From positions 4,244,501 to 4,308,500 of the forward strand of contig NZ_CP045354.1 of assembly GCF_009363435.1 (NCBI RefSeq): 64,000 nt of DNA. Direction: 5' to 3'. A program made the position numbers and the translations under genes. Positions 51,434 through 59,096 of the stretch are shown one piece after another. The notes beneath the pieces were generated by a model. That model worked only from the letters and a program-made list of their open reading frames with translations, was not told the origin of the DNA and did no database searches. Numbering within the stretch: the first letter of the stretch is position 1; every line of letters begins with the position of its first letter. This DNA comes from Labrenzia sp. THAF82. GTDB taxonomy: Bacteria > Pseudomonadota > Alphaproteobacteria > Rhizobiales > Stappiaceae.

Positions 51434-51964
51434 ATGAACCACGACGGATATTCCGATGCCTACATCAAAGGCATTCTGGACGAGGTCAAAACTGTTGCCA
51501 TGATCGGGGCGAGTGCCAACTCCGTACGTCCGTCCTTTTTTGTGCTCAAATATCTGCTGTCTAAAGGCTATGACGTTTGGCCGATCAACCCCGGCCAGGC
51601 TGGCAAAGAAATTCTTGGCCAGAAGGTGTACGCGTCGATGGATGACCTGCCAGCCATTCCCGACATGATCGACATCTTCAGAAATTCAGAAGCGGCGGGA
51701 CAAATTATCGACCAGGTGATCTCGAACCAGAAGTTGCCGAAGGTAATCTGGATGCAATTGACGGTTCGCCATGATGAGGCCGCAAAACGAGCTGAAGATG
51801 CCGGGATAAAGGTGGTTATGAACCGCTGTCCCAAGATCGAATATGGTCGGTTGTCCGGTGAGATCGGTTGGGCGGGTGTCAACTCGAGGACTCTGTCCTC
51901 GAAGCGCCCATCCCTGAAATCCGGGTTCCAACACCGTGGACTATCCGGGGACAAAGACGGTTAG
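51434..51964 (+). CDS. CoA-binding protein (YccU family)
   Basis: A 176-aa Rossmann-fold CoA-binding domain: VKTVAMIGASANSVRPSFFVLKYLLSKGYDVWPINPG at the N-terminus, then PDMIDIFRNSEAAGQIIDQVI and MNRCPKIEYGRLSGEIGW, where the MxRCPxIE block is the family hallmark. The start at ATG 51434 is chosen because residues before it (frame open to 51359) do not match. It precedes metY by about 700 bases, a neighbourhood I have seen often in Hyphomicrobiales. Function unproven. Confidence 0.88.
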   Translation: MNHDGYSDAYIKGILDEVKTVAMIGASANSVRPSFFVLKYLLSKGYDVWPINPGQAGKEILGQKVYASMDDLPAIPDMIDIFRNSEAAGQIIDQVISNQKLPKVIWMQLTVRHDEAAKRAEDAGIKVVMNRCPKIEYGRLSGEIGWAGVNSRTLSSKRPSLKSGFQHRGLSGDKDG

Positions 51965-52076
51965 AAAAATGCCGCCAGCTTCGACATTGCATGTGACTGG
52001 TTTGGATGGCGTCTCGTCGACCAAACCCTTTCAACCGGACATCAAGTCCGGAAACATGTTCGAAGAGGGGGACAGA

Positions 52077-52280
52077 ATGCAGGAACCGACCCTGTTTACG
52101 GCGTTTGAACTGGTTTTGATGGCGATGGCTGGCTTGGTGTCATTCGTTTTGTTTGTGATCTCAAACCGCGCAAAACCTGGATCGCCTTTCGCCGACCGCG
52201 ACGAAAGCTGGTCTGAAAAAGGCTTCCAAAGGCAGGGCAAAGGGTCGAATAGGCGTTCATCGCAAACCAAACGCGCTTAA
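52077..52280 (+). CDS. Small single-span membrane protein, 67 aa
   Basis: ATG at 52077 has GAGGGG six bases upstream. The peptide starts MQEPTLFTAFELVLMAMAG and has one hydrophobic helix (about residues 8-28) followed by a hydrophilic Arg/Lys/Ser-rich tail of about 40 residues. An upstream open frame to 51936 overlaps the CoA-binding gene and lacks a ribosome binding site. No family recognised. It may form a pair with the 41-residue membrane peptide at 52414. Confidence 0.5.
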   Translation: MQEPTLFTAFELVLMAMAGLVSFVLFVISNRAKPGSPFADRDESWSEKGFQRQGKGSNRRSSQTKRA

Positions 52281-52413
52281 AGATTGAAGCTTGTTTGATG
52301 AGATGTTTCGTTGATCTTTGCACAAATGCAGAGAACTGATTTTCCTGTTTCTCCATATTGGCGGGTCAACACTCGCAGTTGCAGGTCCGCATTCATAAGC
52401 ACAGGAGGTGCTC

Positions 52414-52539
52414 ATGTTTACTATGGTAAGTGATACAGTCCTCTTGGCGCTGTGCCTCCCCATTTTGGCGATCGCCCTGGTGTTCGGTGTCTATTTTCTG
52501 ATGAGACTGAACCAAGGAGATGACATCTCTAATCAGTAG
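52414..52539 (+). CDS. Tiny membrane protein, 41 aa
   Basis: AGGAGGTG (52403-52410) lies four bases before the ATG, one of the strongest ribosome binding sites in the window. The frame reads MFTMVSDTVLLALCLPILAI, then ALVFGVYFLMRL and NQGDDISNQ: one transmembrane helix of about 22 residues and a short acidic tail. It resembles tiny regulatory or subunit proteins, but no family is recognised. It lies 130 bases upstream of metY. Confidence 0.6.
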   Translation: MFTMVSDTVLLALCLPILAIALVFGVYFLMRLNQGDDISNQ

Positions 52540-52610
52540 TCCGCATTGCGCATTGTTCGCGTTTTCAGAACTACAATTTTTGCTCTCGTCCGGAAATCGG
52601 AAAATCCTGC

Positions 52611-52665
52611 TTTGACCTCCCCGAGGCCTTCGGTCAAACTGGCCGCCAATCCAAAAGGGAGGTTA
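52611..52665 (+). promoter_or_regulatory. Candidate translational switch in the metY leader
   Basis: Two mutually exclusive pairings can form just before metY. Hairpin A pairs TTTGACC (52611-52617) with GGTCAAA (52632-52638). Alternatively TGACCTCCC (52613-52621) pairs along nine positions (one G-U) with GGGAGGTTA (52657-52665), which is the metY Shine-Dalgarno. Formation of hairpin A would free the ribosome site, the other pairing would hide it. This is how translation-level riboswitches work, and metY is a typical SAM-controlled gene, but I do not recognise a known SAM class here. Confidence 0.45.
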
Positions 52666-52669
52666 ATTA

Positions 52670-53950
52670 ATGAGCGAAAACATTCCGGGCTTTTCCACGC
52701 TTGCCATTCACGCCGGCGCTGCACCCGACCCTTCGAGCGGTGCCAGGGCGACACCGATTTATCAGACAACATCCTTTGTCTTTGATGATGTTGACCACGC
52801 GGCCTCCCTGTTCGGTCTGCAGGCCTTTGGCAACATCTATACGCGCATCACCAACCCGACCACCGCTGTGCTTGAGGAACGTGTCGCCGCTCTTGAGGGC
52901 GGAACTGCTGCGCTGGCGACCGCGTCCGGCCACTCCGCTCAGCTTCTGTGCTTCCACTCGCTGATGCAACCCGGCGACAACATCGTTGCAGCCAACAAAT
53001 TGTATGGCGGCTCAATCAACCAGCTCAATCACTCCTTCAAAAGCTTCGGCTGGGGCGTAAAGTGGGCCGATCCTGCCGATATCAACTCATTTGAGGCTGC
53101 AATTGACGATCGGACCCGCGCGATCTTCATCGAAAGCCTGGCCAATCCGGGTGGCATCGTTGTTGATATCGAAGCCATTGCGGCCCTTGCAAAGGCAAAA
53201 GGCATTCCGCTCGTCGTCGACAATACGATGGCAAGTCCCTATCTCTGCCGTCCGATCGAGCATGGTGCCGATATTGTGCTGCATTCCCTGACCAAATTCA
53301 TGGGCGGTCACGGTAACTCCATGGGTGGTATTATCGTGGATGGCGGTAGCTTTGATTGGTCTGCCAGCGGCAACTATCCCCTGCTCTCGCAGCCTCGTCC
53401 GGAGTATCAGGGCATCGTGCTGCATGAGACATTCGGCAACTTCGCCTTTGCCATCGCTTGTCGCGTTCTTGGACTGCGTGATCTCGGCCCTGCGATCTCG
53501 CCGTTCAACGCGTTCATGATCCTGACCGGTATCGAAACTTTGCCACTGCGCATGCAGAGACACTCCGACAACGCCAAGAAGGTTGCGCTTCATCTGTCGG
53601 GTCACGACAAGGTCAACTGGGTGTCCTATGCAGCCTTACCCGAAGACAAGCACCACTCTTTGCAGCAGAAATATCTGCCCAAGGGTGCTGGCGCCGTGTT
53701 CACCTTCGGCGTTGAAGGCGGCTATGATGCGGGTGTCAATCTCGTATCAAAGGTGGAACTGTTCTCGCACCTGGCCAATATTGGCGACACCCGTAGCCTG
53801 ATCATCCACCCGGCATCGACAACACACCGTCAGCTGTCAGATGATCAGAAGGTCGCAGCCGGAGCTGGACCTGACGTGGTTCGTATTTCTGTGGGACTGG
53901 AAGATGTCGATGACATCATTGCAGATCTCGACCAGGCACTTTCCGGATAG
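52670..53950 (+). CDS. metY: O-acetylhomoserine aminocarboxypropyltransferase (sulfhydrylase)
   Basis: PLP enzyme making homocysteine from O-acetylhomoserine and sulfide. The 426-aa protein has the Cys/Met metabolism fold: TLAIHAGAAPDPSSGARATPIYQTTSFVF, NIYTRITNPTTAVLEERVAALEGG, VVDNTMASPYLCRPIEHGAD and HSLTKFMGGHGNSMGG with the PLP lysine. It is of the longer MetY type (about 430 aa) rather than MetZ. A strong GGGAGG precedes the ATG and can be sequestered by the leader (see 52611-52665). A terminator follows. Confidence 0.95.
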   Translation: MSENIPGFSTLAIHAGAAPDPSSGARATPIYQTTSFVFDDVDHAASLFGLQAFGNIYTRITNPTTAVLEERVAALEGGTAALATASGHSAQLLCFHSLMQPGDNIVAANKLYGGSINQLNHSFKSFGWGVKWADPADINSFEAAIDDRTRAIFIESLANPGGIVVDIEAIAALAKAKGIPLVVDNTMASPYLCRPIEHGADIVLHSLTKFMGGHGNSMGGIIVDGGSFDWSASGNYPLLSQPRPEYQGIVLHETFGNFAFAIACRVLGLRDLGPAISPFNAFMILTGIETLPLRMQRHSDNAKKVALHLSGHDKVNWVSYAALPEDKHHSLQQKYLPKGAGAVFTFGVEGGYDAGVNLVSKVELFSHLANIGDTRSLIIHPASTTHRQLSDDQKVAAGAGPDVVRISVGLEDVDDIIADLDQALSG

Positions 53951-53969
53951 ATTTTCCTACCGGGTCATG

Positions 53970-53997
53970 AAAAGCCCGCCGATTGGCGGGCTTTTTT
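53970..53997 (+). terminator. Rho-independent terminator after metY
   Basis: AAAGCCCGCC (53971-53980) pairs with GGCGGGCTTT (53985-53994) around GATT, with a T-run to 53997. Confidence 0.92.
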
Positions 53998-54006
53998 GTT
54001 GTCTTT

Positions 54007-54540
54007 CTAAGGTTTGACCTGAAACTCCTGAAACAGGTAACCGCCATCGTAAATGCGCGTTGTCGTGTTGATCATTTCACGACCGTCGCCAAAATCCCCG
54101 AACAACCTGACGCCGCTGCCCAGAAGGATCGGGGCCCGCTTCAAACGAAGGATATCAATCAAGCGATTGCTCATGAGATGGCCAGCGAACTCCCCTCCCC
54201 CGCACACATAAATCGGACCGTCCGCGTTGGCCTTCAGATCCTTGATTTTAGAGAGCTCGTTTTTGTCGATCACTTCAACCGCGCTTTCTCCCGGAAGCTC
54301 CAATGATCTGGAAAAAACGAAGGTTTTCATGTTCTCATACGGGTTGGCGCCCGGCTCGAGCCCAAATCGGTAGCCAAATTCGTATGTTTTCCGCCCCATG
54401 ATTGCGATGGCATATGTGTTGAGGCGCTCGAAATAGTCCTCAACAACCTGGCCCTCGTGAGCGAATTTCGTGATGTCGTCGCCTGCACCGGCAATGAAGC
54501 CGTCAACTGAGACAGCCACGTCATAGATGATGGGTTGCAT
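54007..54540 (-). CDS. Dihydrofolate reductase-like (RibD C-terminal domain) family protein
   Basis: A 177-aa protein of the RibD_C/DHFR-like superfamily: MQPIIYDVAVSVDGFIAG at the N-terminus, AIMGRKTYEFGYRFGLEPGANPY, KTFVFSRSLE and YVCGGGEFAGHLMSNRLIDIL where CGGG is the nucleotide-binding turn. Proteins of this kind are seldom true DHFRs; many are stand-alone reductases of unknown substrate. ATG at 54540 is taken; the frame is open to 54564. Confidence 0.85.
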   Translation of the reverse strand: MQPIIYDVAVSVDGFIAGAGDDITKFAHEGQVVEDYFERLNTYAIAIMGRKTYEFGYRFGLEPGANPYENMKTFVFSRSLELPGESAVEVIDKNELSKIKDLKANADGPIYVCGGGEFAGHLMSNRLIDILRLKRAPILLGSGVRLFGDFGDGREMINTTTRIYDGGYLFQEFQVKP

Positions 54541-54695
54541 GATGTGCTCCGCAAGTAAGTCCAAATAGCCCGAAGGCGTTTTTTCAGTTGGCCTCTACTT
54601 GATCACTGTCGGAGCACTCCTCTTTGATGGGCAAGTCTGGGTTGCACTGCACTCGATTGTCAAACCGTCAGCGCAAGTGTTCTACTTTTTGCAGA

Positions 54696-55802
54696 CTAGG
54701 CCTTGCTTTGCAACGGGTAAGGCCCTTTCAACAGGGCCATGTGATCAACAATGGCCGCAAGCACGATGACTGCAAACCCTTGGTGGACCAGTGCAATTGA
54801 AAGCGGAACCTGCCAGATCAGAGTCAATATTCCGAAAATTGCTTGAAGCAAAATGAAGCCACCAACATGTGCGCCAGCCCGTCTCAAGGCCGGACGGCTG
54901 CTGACGCGGAATGTGGCAACTGTTAGCGCCAGGCCAATGAAGACCAGAATATATGCTGTAACCCGGTGCTGAAACTGGACCGTCATGACATTTTCAAAAA
55001 AATTGAGCCAGATCGGATCCATCACGAAAAGCCCTTTCGGGATCACTTGACCGTCCATCAATGGCCAGGTGTTGAATGTCAGTCCCGCATTCAGGCCTGC
55101 AACCAAACCGCCCAGGAACATTTGCAGGAAAACAAACGCGAACACGAGTTTGCTCAGTCCGGACAAACGTGCCGTTTCTGTTTCGGTTGGTTGCGAAAGT
55201 GGCGTCAGTCGTCGTGCAATCCAGAACAGATAGGCAAAGATAATCAAAGCCAGCGTCAGGTGTACTGCCAGCCTGTATTGACTGACGTCAACACGCTCAA
55301 CCAGACCTGAGGCCACCATCCACCAGCCGACAAACCCCTGCAATCCACCCAGAGCAAGTCCCAACAAGAGCCTCGGCTTCAGCCACGGCTCAATTCTTCC
55401 CGCTGCCCAGAACGCAACCATTGGGACAAAGAAAGCGACACCAATGAAGCGGCCCAACAGCCTGTGTCCCCATTCCCACCAGAAGATGAACTTGAATTCC
55501 TCCAGGCTCATTCCTTTGTTGATGAGCTGATATTCGGGAATTTGCCGGTATTTTTCTAACTCTTCTTCCCATTCGGCTTCGCTCAAGGGCGGAATGACGC
55601 CGTGAATGGGCTTCCACTCGGTGATGGACAGACCCGATTCCGTCAGCCGGGTGGCCCCGCCGACAACAACCATTGCCAGGATCAGCGCGCACACTACATA
55701 GAGCCACCACCGGATCATCGCCCGGCTTTGCTGGATCCTCTGTCTTCTGGCTGGAATCAATTGTCCTGTGCTTTCCTTAGCGCTGTCTGCAATGACATTC
55801 AT
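54696..55802 (-). CDS. ctaA: Heme A synthase (Cox15/CtaA)
   Basis: Oxidises the C8 methyl of heme O to give heme A for cytochrome c oxidase. The 368-aa inner-membrane protein has eight hydrophobic segments. Heme-ligand histidines are visible: His113 in WWEWGHRLLGRF, the His in RLAVHLTLAL, the one in VQFQHRVTAY and the one in ALVHQGFAV. GGATRLTESGLSITEWKPI and GLTFNTWPLMDGQVIP are the family loops of the alphaproteobacterial/mitochondrial (Cox15) type. ATG at 55802 gives the usual length; the open frame extends to 55907. Confidence 0.95.
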   Translation of the reverse strand: MNVIADSAKESTGQLIPARRQRIQQSRAMIRWWLYVVCALILAMVVVGGATRLTESGLSITEWKPIHGVIPPLSEAEWEEELEKYRQIPEYQLINKGMSLEEFKFIFWWEWGHRLLGRFIGVAFFVPMVAFWAAGRIEPWLKPRLLLGLALGGLQGFVGWWMVASGLVERVDVSQYRLAVHLTLALIIFAYLFWIARRLTPLSQPTETETARLSGLSKLVFAFVFLQMFLGGLVAGLNAGLTFNTWPLMDGQVIPKGLFVMDPIWLNFFENVMTVQFQHRVTAYILVFIGLALTVATFRVSSRPALRRAGAHVGGFILLQAIFGILTLIWQVPLSIALVHQGFAVIVLAAIVDHMALLKGPYPLQSKA

Positions 55803-56009
55803 AAACCAGCCCCGGCCCGTCGCGTTTCCGAAAAATCCCTTGGTTGCCGAAATATAGGGGTAGCAGCATGTCGGCAAGGAGCCTGAGACACTTTGTGTCA
55901 ATTCCAATGGTCATATCATTTAGTTCAGACCTGACGCTCAACCGGCACGCGCGCTTAGAGCTTTCTGCAAGCCGAATTTATCCACGGCTGGCGACAGGTT
56001 CACCAACCG

Positions 56010-57359
56010 CTAGCGAATGGCATCGTAGCCAGCTTTGAGCTTCTTGATTGCGTCGTTCACCTCGTCTGCGTTCTTCACCACCTCCTCAACGATTGTCGCA
56101 GCATCGCCTTCAGTCAGGGCAACACCTGCCTTCTTGAGGGACAAGACCAGATCCAGAGCGGCCTTTTTCTTTTCGGCAGCCGTGATTTTGACCGCCGCCG
56201 GAATAGACGTCAGTGCCTTCATGGCAACAGTCGACAAGATGGTCCAAACCAGACGAAGTGCCGTCATACGCGCGTTAAAGCCGCTCTTGCCAATAGAGCC
56301 CAAAAGAGATCCTGCAAGTTTGGTGATCTTTTTGGTGTCCCCTGCCATCGCATCCGGAATGTTGCGTGCGACGTCTTCTCCGAACATGGCAACAGCTGCC
56401 TTTGTTCCTTTCCATGCCGCAAAGAGGGCGGCGTCCACGATCTTGTCCCACAAGGTTGGAGCATAGGTTTTCAGTGTTTTTCGCGCGGCAAGAACAAGAC
56501 TGATGGCCTTTGCCCATTTTGGAAAGTTGTCCTTGTTCTTTGCAGTCCACTCGGCAACCTTGAGCCCGACATCTGCGGCAAAAACGAACGGATTGGCAGA
56601 AGCTACCGCAAGCAGAAACTCCATTTCCATCTCGATCAGAACTTGGGTGGACTTCAGTTTCTTCCCGGCATGCGCAATCCCAGCATAAAGAATATCTGTG
56701 ACGAAACCTTCCCGATTTTGCCGGTAGATCACCCCCTCCTTCGCCGTCGCAATGTCCGATGTGATTTGCTGGTAGGTAATGATGCCGTTGGGCTTGAGTT
56801 TACCGTCCTCCCGCGTCTCATATTCGATGGCATGAATGATCAGACGTTTGCCTTCCGGTGCCAGCCAGGTTTCACCAGCCTTGACGGTGGCAAACCCACC
56901 CGGCGATGCCGCATCTGCAAACCTCAAGAACCCACCTGGCTTGGTCGCGGCAATTTCCTTGTCGGTCAAGGCGCGCGGCACCATTGTCGGGCGTGTTGCC
57001 GGTTTGGGATCCACTTTCGGTTTTTCGGAAGAACCGCCACCTGACGGACCGTTGTCGTCCGGCAGATCCGGAATACTCATCCTCTGCCACACCGATGCAG
57101 AATTCGGATCATTCATCGCGATTATTGTGCGCCCTGCCGGGTCAACACGGGAATCGGGCTTCCGAAATCCAACCACGCTGATCTGAAAATCAGCGATCAT
57201 TCCGCGCGTCTTCCTTCCGCTGATACCATCTGGAACGAGGTTTGTGCGCGACCCGCCCATGAGCTCGTTCAGCCGCGTCTGCACCGCGACCACGTCGAGT
57301 TGGTCATTCTTTCCCCACCGCCCGACAGAGCCTGTAATGCCTATGGAAGAATTGATCAT
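56010..57359 (-). CDS. Unknown protein with N-terminal peptidoglycan-binding-like domain
   Basis: A 449-aa protein without signal peptide. Residues about 10-75 resemble a PG_binding_1 fold (DVVAVQTRLNELMGG, PDGISGRKTRGMIADFQ). A Pro/Gly/Ser-rich linker (GPSGGGSSEKPKVDPKPATRP) leads to a segment with KAGETWLAPEGKRLIIHAIEYET and then a long Ala-rich helical region to the end (LTEGDAATIVEEVVKNADEVNDAIKKLKAGYD). Lack of a signal with a cell-wall-binding head recalls some type VI or other secretion effectors, but no catalytic motif is visible. ATG at 57359; GTG at 57380 also possible. Not recognised as a family. Confidence 0.65.
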   Translation of the reverse strand: MINSSIGITGSVGRWGKNDQLDVVAVQTRLNELMGGSRTNLVPDGISGRKTRGMIADFQISVVGFRKPDSRVDPAGRTIIAMNDPNSASVWQRMSIPDLPDDNGPSGGGSSEKPKVDPKPATRPTMVPRALTDKEIAATKPGGFLRFADAASPGGFATVKAGETWLAPEGKRLIIHAIEYETREDGKLKPNGIITYQQITSDIATAKEGVIYRQNREGFVTDILYAGIAHAGKKLKSTQVLIEMEMEFLLAVASANPFVFAADVGLKVAEWTAKNKDNFPKWAKAISLVLAARKTLKTYAPTLWDKIVDAALFAAWKGTKAAVAMFGEDVARNIPDAMAGDTKKITKLAGSLLGSIGKSGFNARMTALRLVWTILSTVAMKALTSIPAAVKITAAEKKKAALDLVLSLKKAGVALTEGDAATIVEEVVKNADEVNDAIKKLKAGYDAIR

Positions 57360-57703
57360 GTCAAACACCTTGCCGTTCACGACTTGGTCCGGATCGCAAG
57401 GCCAAGATCAAATGACCATTGCTTTTGTGCGCAAATCAAAGTGCATCTGCTCCCGCGAAATCGTTTTGCGGGTCAGCGCGCTCGGGCCCAAAATCGCCCT
57501 TCGCCAAGTCAGAAATTTCAATTGTCTCAATGTGGCGGCGAGCGATCCGGTCAAACACAAGGGGCCGCTTGCCGCAAAAAGCAGATCCGGGCTATAAGCT
57601 GCGCCGGATGTCTTCCGTTATGAAACAAGATTTACGGGACACTCGCTGGACGTGTCTGTGACAGCCATCACAATCCATCGAAAGAAAATGGAAACCCTTG
57701 CAA
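57360..57703. other. Intergenic region, nothing definite
   Basis: About 340 bases between divergent genes. A short inverted repeat ATCCGG...CCGGAT occurs near 57584-57608. No gene, tRNA or terminator with a T-run was found. Short plus-strand frames here (for example 57244-57597) overlap the upstream gene and lack ribosome binding sites. Confidence 0.35.
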
Positions 57704-57919
57704 ATGGTCCCCTCGTTCAGAAAATTCGTTGGCATGGTGCTGCTGGTCGTGTTCGTTGTGATCTACGCACTCGTCGCGATGGTGATTGGTGACATCACGC
57801 TGCAGAACGCCTCATCCGTCGTACGACTGATTTACTTTGCGATTGCCGGTCTGATCTGGGTAGTTCCGGCCGGTGCCATCATCTGGTGGATGGAAAAAGG
57901 CGGGAAAAACCGGACCTGA
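57704..57919 (+). CDS. DUF2842 domain-containing membrane protein
   Basis: A 71-aa protein with two transmembrane helices (MVLLVVFVVIYALVAMVIGD and LIYFAIAGLIWVVPAGAIIWWM). Length, helix spacing and the ending WMEKGGK match DUF2842, a family I know from Alphaproteobacteria; function unknown. The gene converges with and overlaps the polysaccharide deacetylase gene by 41 bases. Confidence 0.85.
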   Translation: MVPSFRKFVGMVLLVVFVVIYALVAMVIGDITLQNASSVVRLIYFAIAGLIWVVPAGAIIWWMEKGGKNRT

Positions 57920-58979
57920 CGCCAAATCCAGAGGCAGCCCATCGCGCAGCCCGATAAAGCGCGAATGGCGCTCCCGTCAGATACTGATCCACGATACCCG
58001 GATCCTGGAACCGGCCATTGAGCGACACCCGTGGCAACATCATGGGGTCGCGTGCATTGGCGGACTGAAGAACCCCGGGCAGTGTGGTCACCGAAGACGC
58101 AAAGCCTATTTCCCTGACGATTTCGGCGTCCCGCAGACTGACCGCGTGCGATTTGCCATATGGGTAGGCGAAGTGCTTCGGACGCCGGCCAAGCTCTTCT
58201 TCGAGCCGGCTCAAACCTTTGAGAACATCTGCGCGCGCGACAGAAGCCTCAAGTCTGGCCATTGCGTAGTGCTCATGCGTGTGTGCGCCAATCGAGACCA
58301 GTGGATCAGAAGAGAGTTCTCGCACCTGATCCCATGTCATCACCAGCTCATCGGCTATCGCGGCGAGGTCCAGTCCGTATTTCTCAGCCAGGGCACGAAT
58401 GATTTTTCGCTGATCGTACTCACCTATTTCCAAGGTGAGGTAGTCGACGATCTTGTCGAAACAGGCGATCTTGTCGTCAAGACTTGCGCAGGGAAGGCCG
58501 CTGGCTTCACCAGCCTGGGTGAAAATCACCTCATCGTTCTCAGCGATGATCCGCTCCAACGCCAACCACCATAATTCGCATGTCCTATCAATCAGACCGC
58601 TGGTGATGAAGACAGTAAACGGTGCCCCCAACTCTTTGAGGATCGGATAGGCAACCTCAAGATTGTCCTTGTATCCATCATCAAATGTCAAAACGGCGTA
58701 GCGATGGTTGCCGTAGCCTGATTTCAAAAGATCGACAGCCTCGTCCAGCGCGATGATTTCATATCCGTTGGCCCTGATCCGCTCCACAGCCTGGCGCAGA
58801 AACTCCGGTGTGATCTCCAGATGCCGATTTGGTTGAAAAGCATTCGTGCGGGTAGGTCTGACATGGTGCATCATGAAGACTGCACCGCAGCCCTGCGTGA
58901 ACGGCGCCAACACACGGTCAAGTCCGGTCCCTTTCAGGACCCGGAACGCGCGTGAAACTGACTTGTGCCGAACTTTCAT
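57879..58979 (-). CDS. Polysaccharide deacetylase family protein
   Basis: A 366-aa carbohydrate-esterase-4 type protein. MHHVRP is the N-terminal strand, LTFDDGYKDNLEVAYPILKELGAPFTVFIT holds the catalytic Asp and metal Asp, and IGAHTHEHYAMARL supplies the metal His pair. HFAYPYGK and GFASSVTTLPGVL are the later motifs. ATG at 58979 is preferred (MKVRHKSVSRAFRVLKG); GTG at 59021 would add 14 residues. It faces the exopolysaccharide export genes and may de-N-acetylate that polymer. Its 3' end overlaps the DUF2842 gene on the other strand. Confidence 0.9.
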   Translation of the reverse strand: MKVRHKSVSRAFRVLKGTGLDRVLAPFTQGCGAVFMMHHVRPTRTNAFQPNRHLEITPEFLRQAVERIRANGYEIIALDEAVDLLKSGYGNHRYAVLTFDDGYKDNLEVAYPILKELGAPFTVFITSGLIDRTCELWWLALERIIAENDEVIFTQAGEASGLPCASLDDKIACFDKIVDYLTLEIGEYDQRKIIRALAEKYGLDLAAIADELVMTWDQVRELSSDPLVSIGAHTHEHYAMARLEASVARADVLKGLSRLEEELGRRPKHFAYPYGKSHAVSLRDAEIVREIGFASSVTTLPGVLQSANARDPMMLPRVSLNGRFQDPGIVDQYLTGAPFALYRAARWAASGFGVRSGFSRLFPSTR

Positions 58980-59096
58980 CTGGCGTGATGCCCATTTGTG
59001 AAGAAGGTGCCACTTAGGCACGGTTTCTTTAACAATTATTGCTAAATCTATCGAGACTTAATCTGATCTTCTAGCGTGCGATACGGTCTAGGCTCC

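Noticed and set aside
52540-52660. SAM-II riboswitch before metY
   Set aside because: The expected GAUUUG/GCUAAA blocks of SAM-II are not seen; recorded instead as an unclassified switch-like leader.
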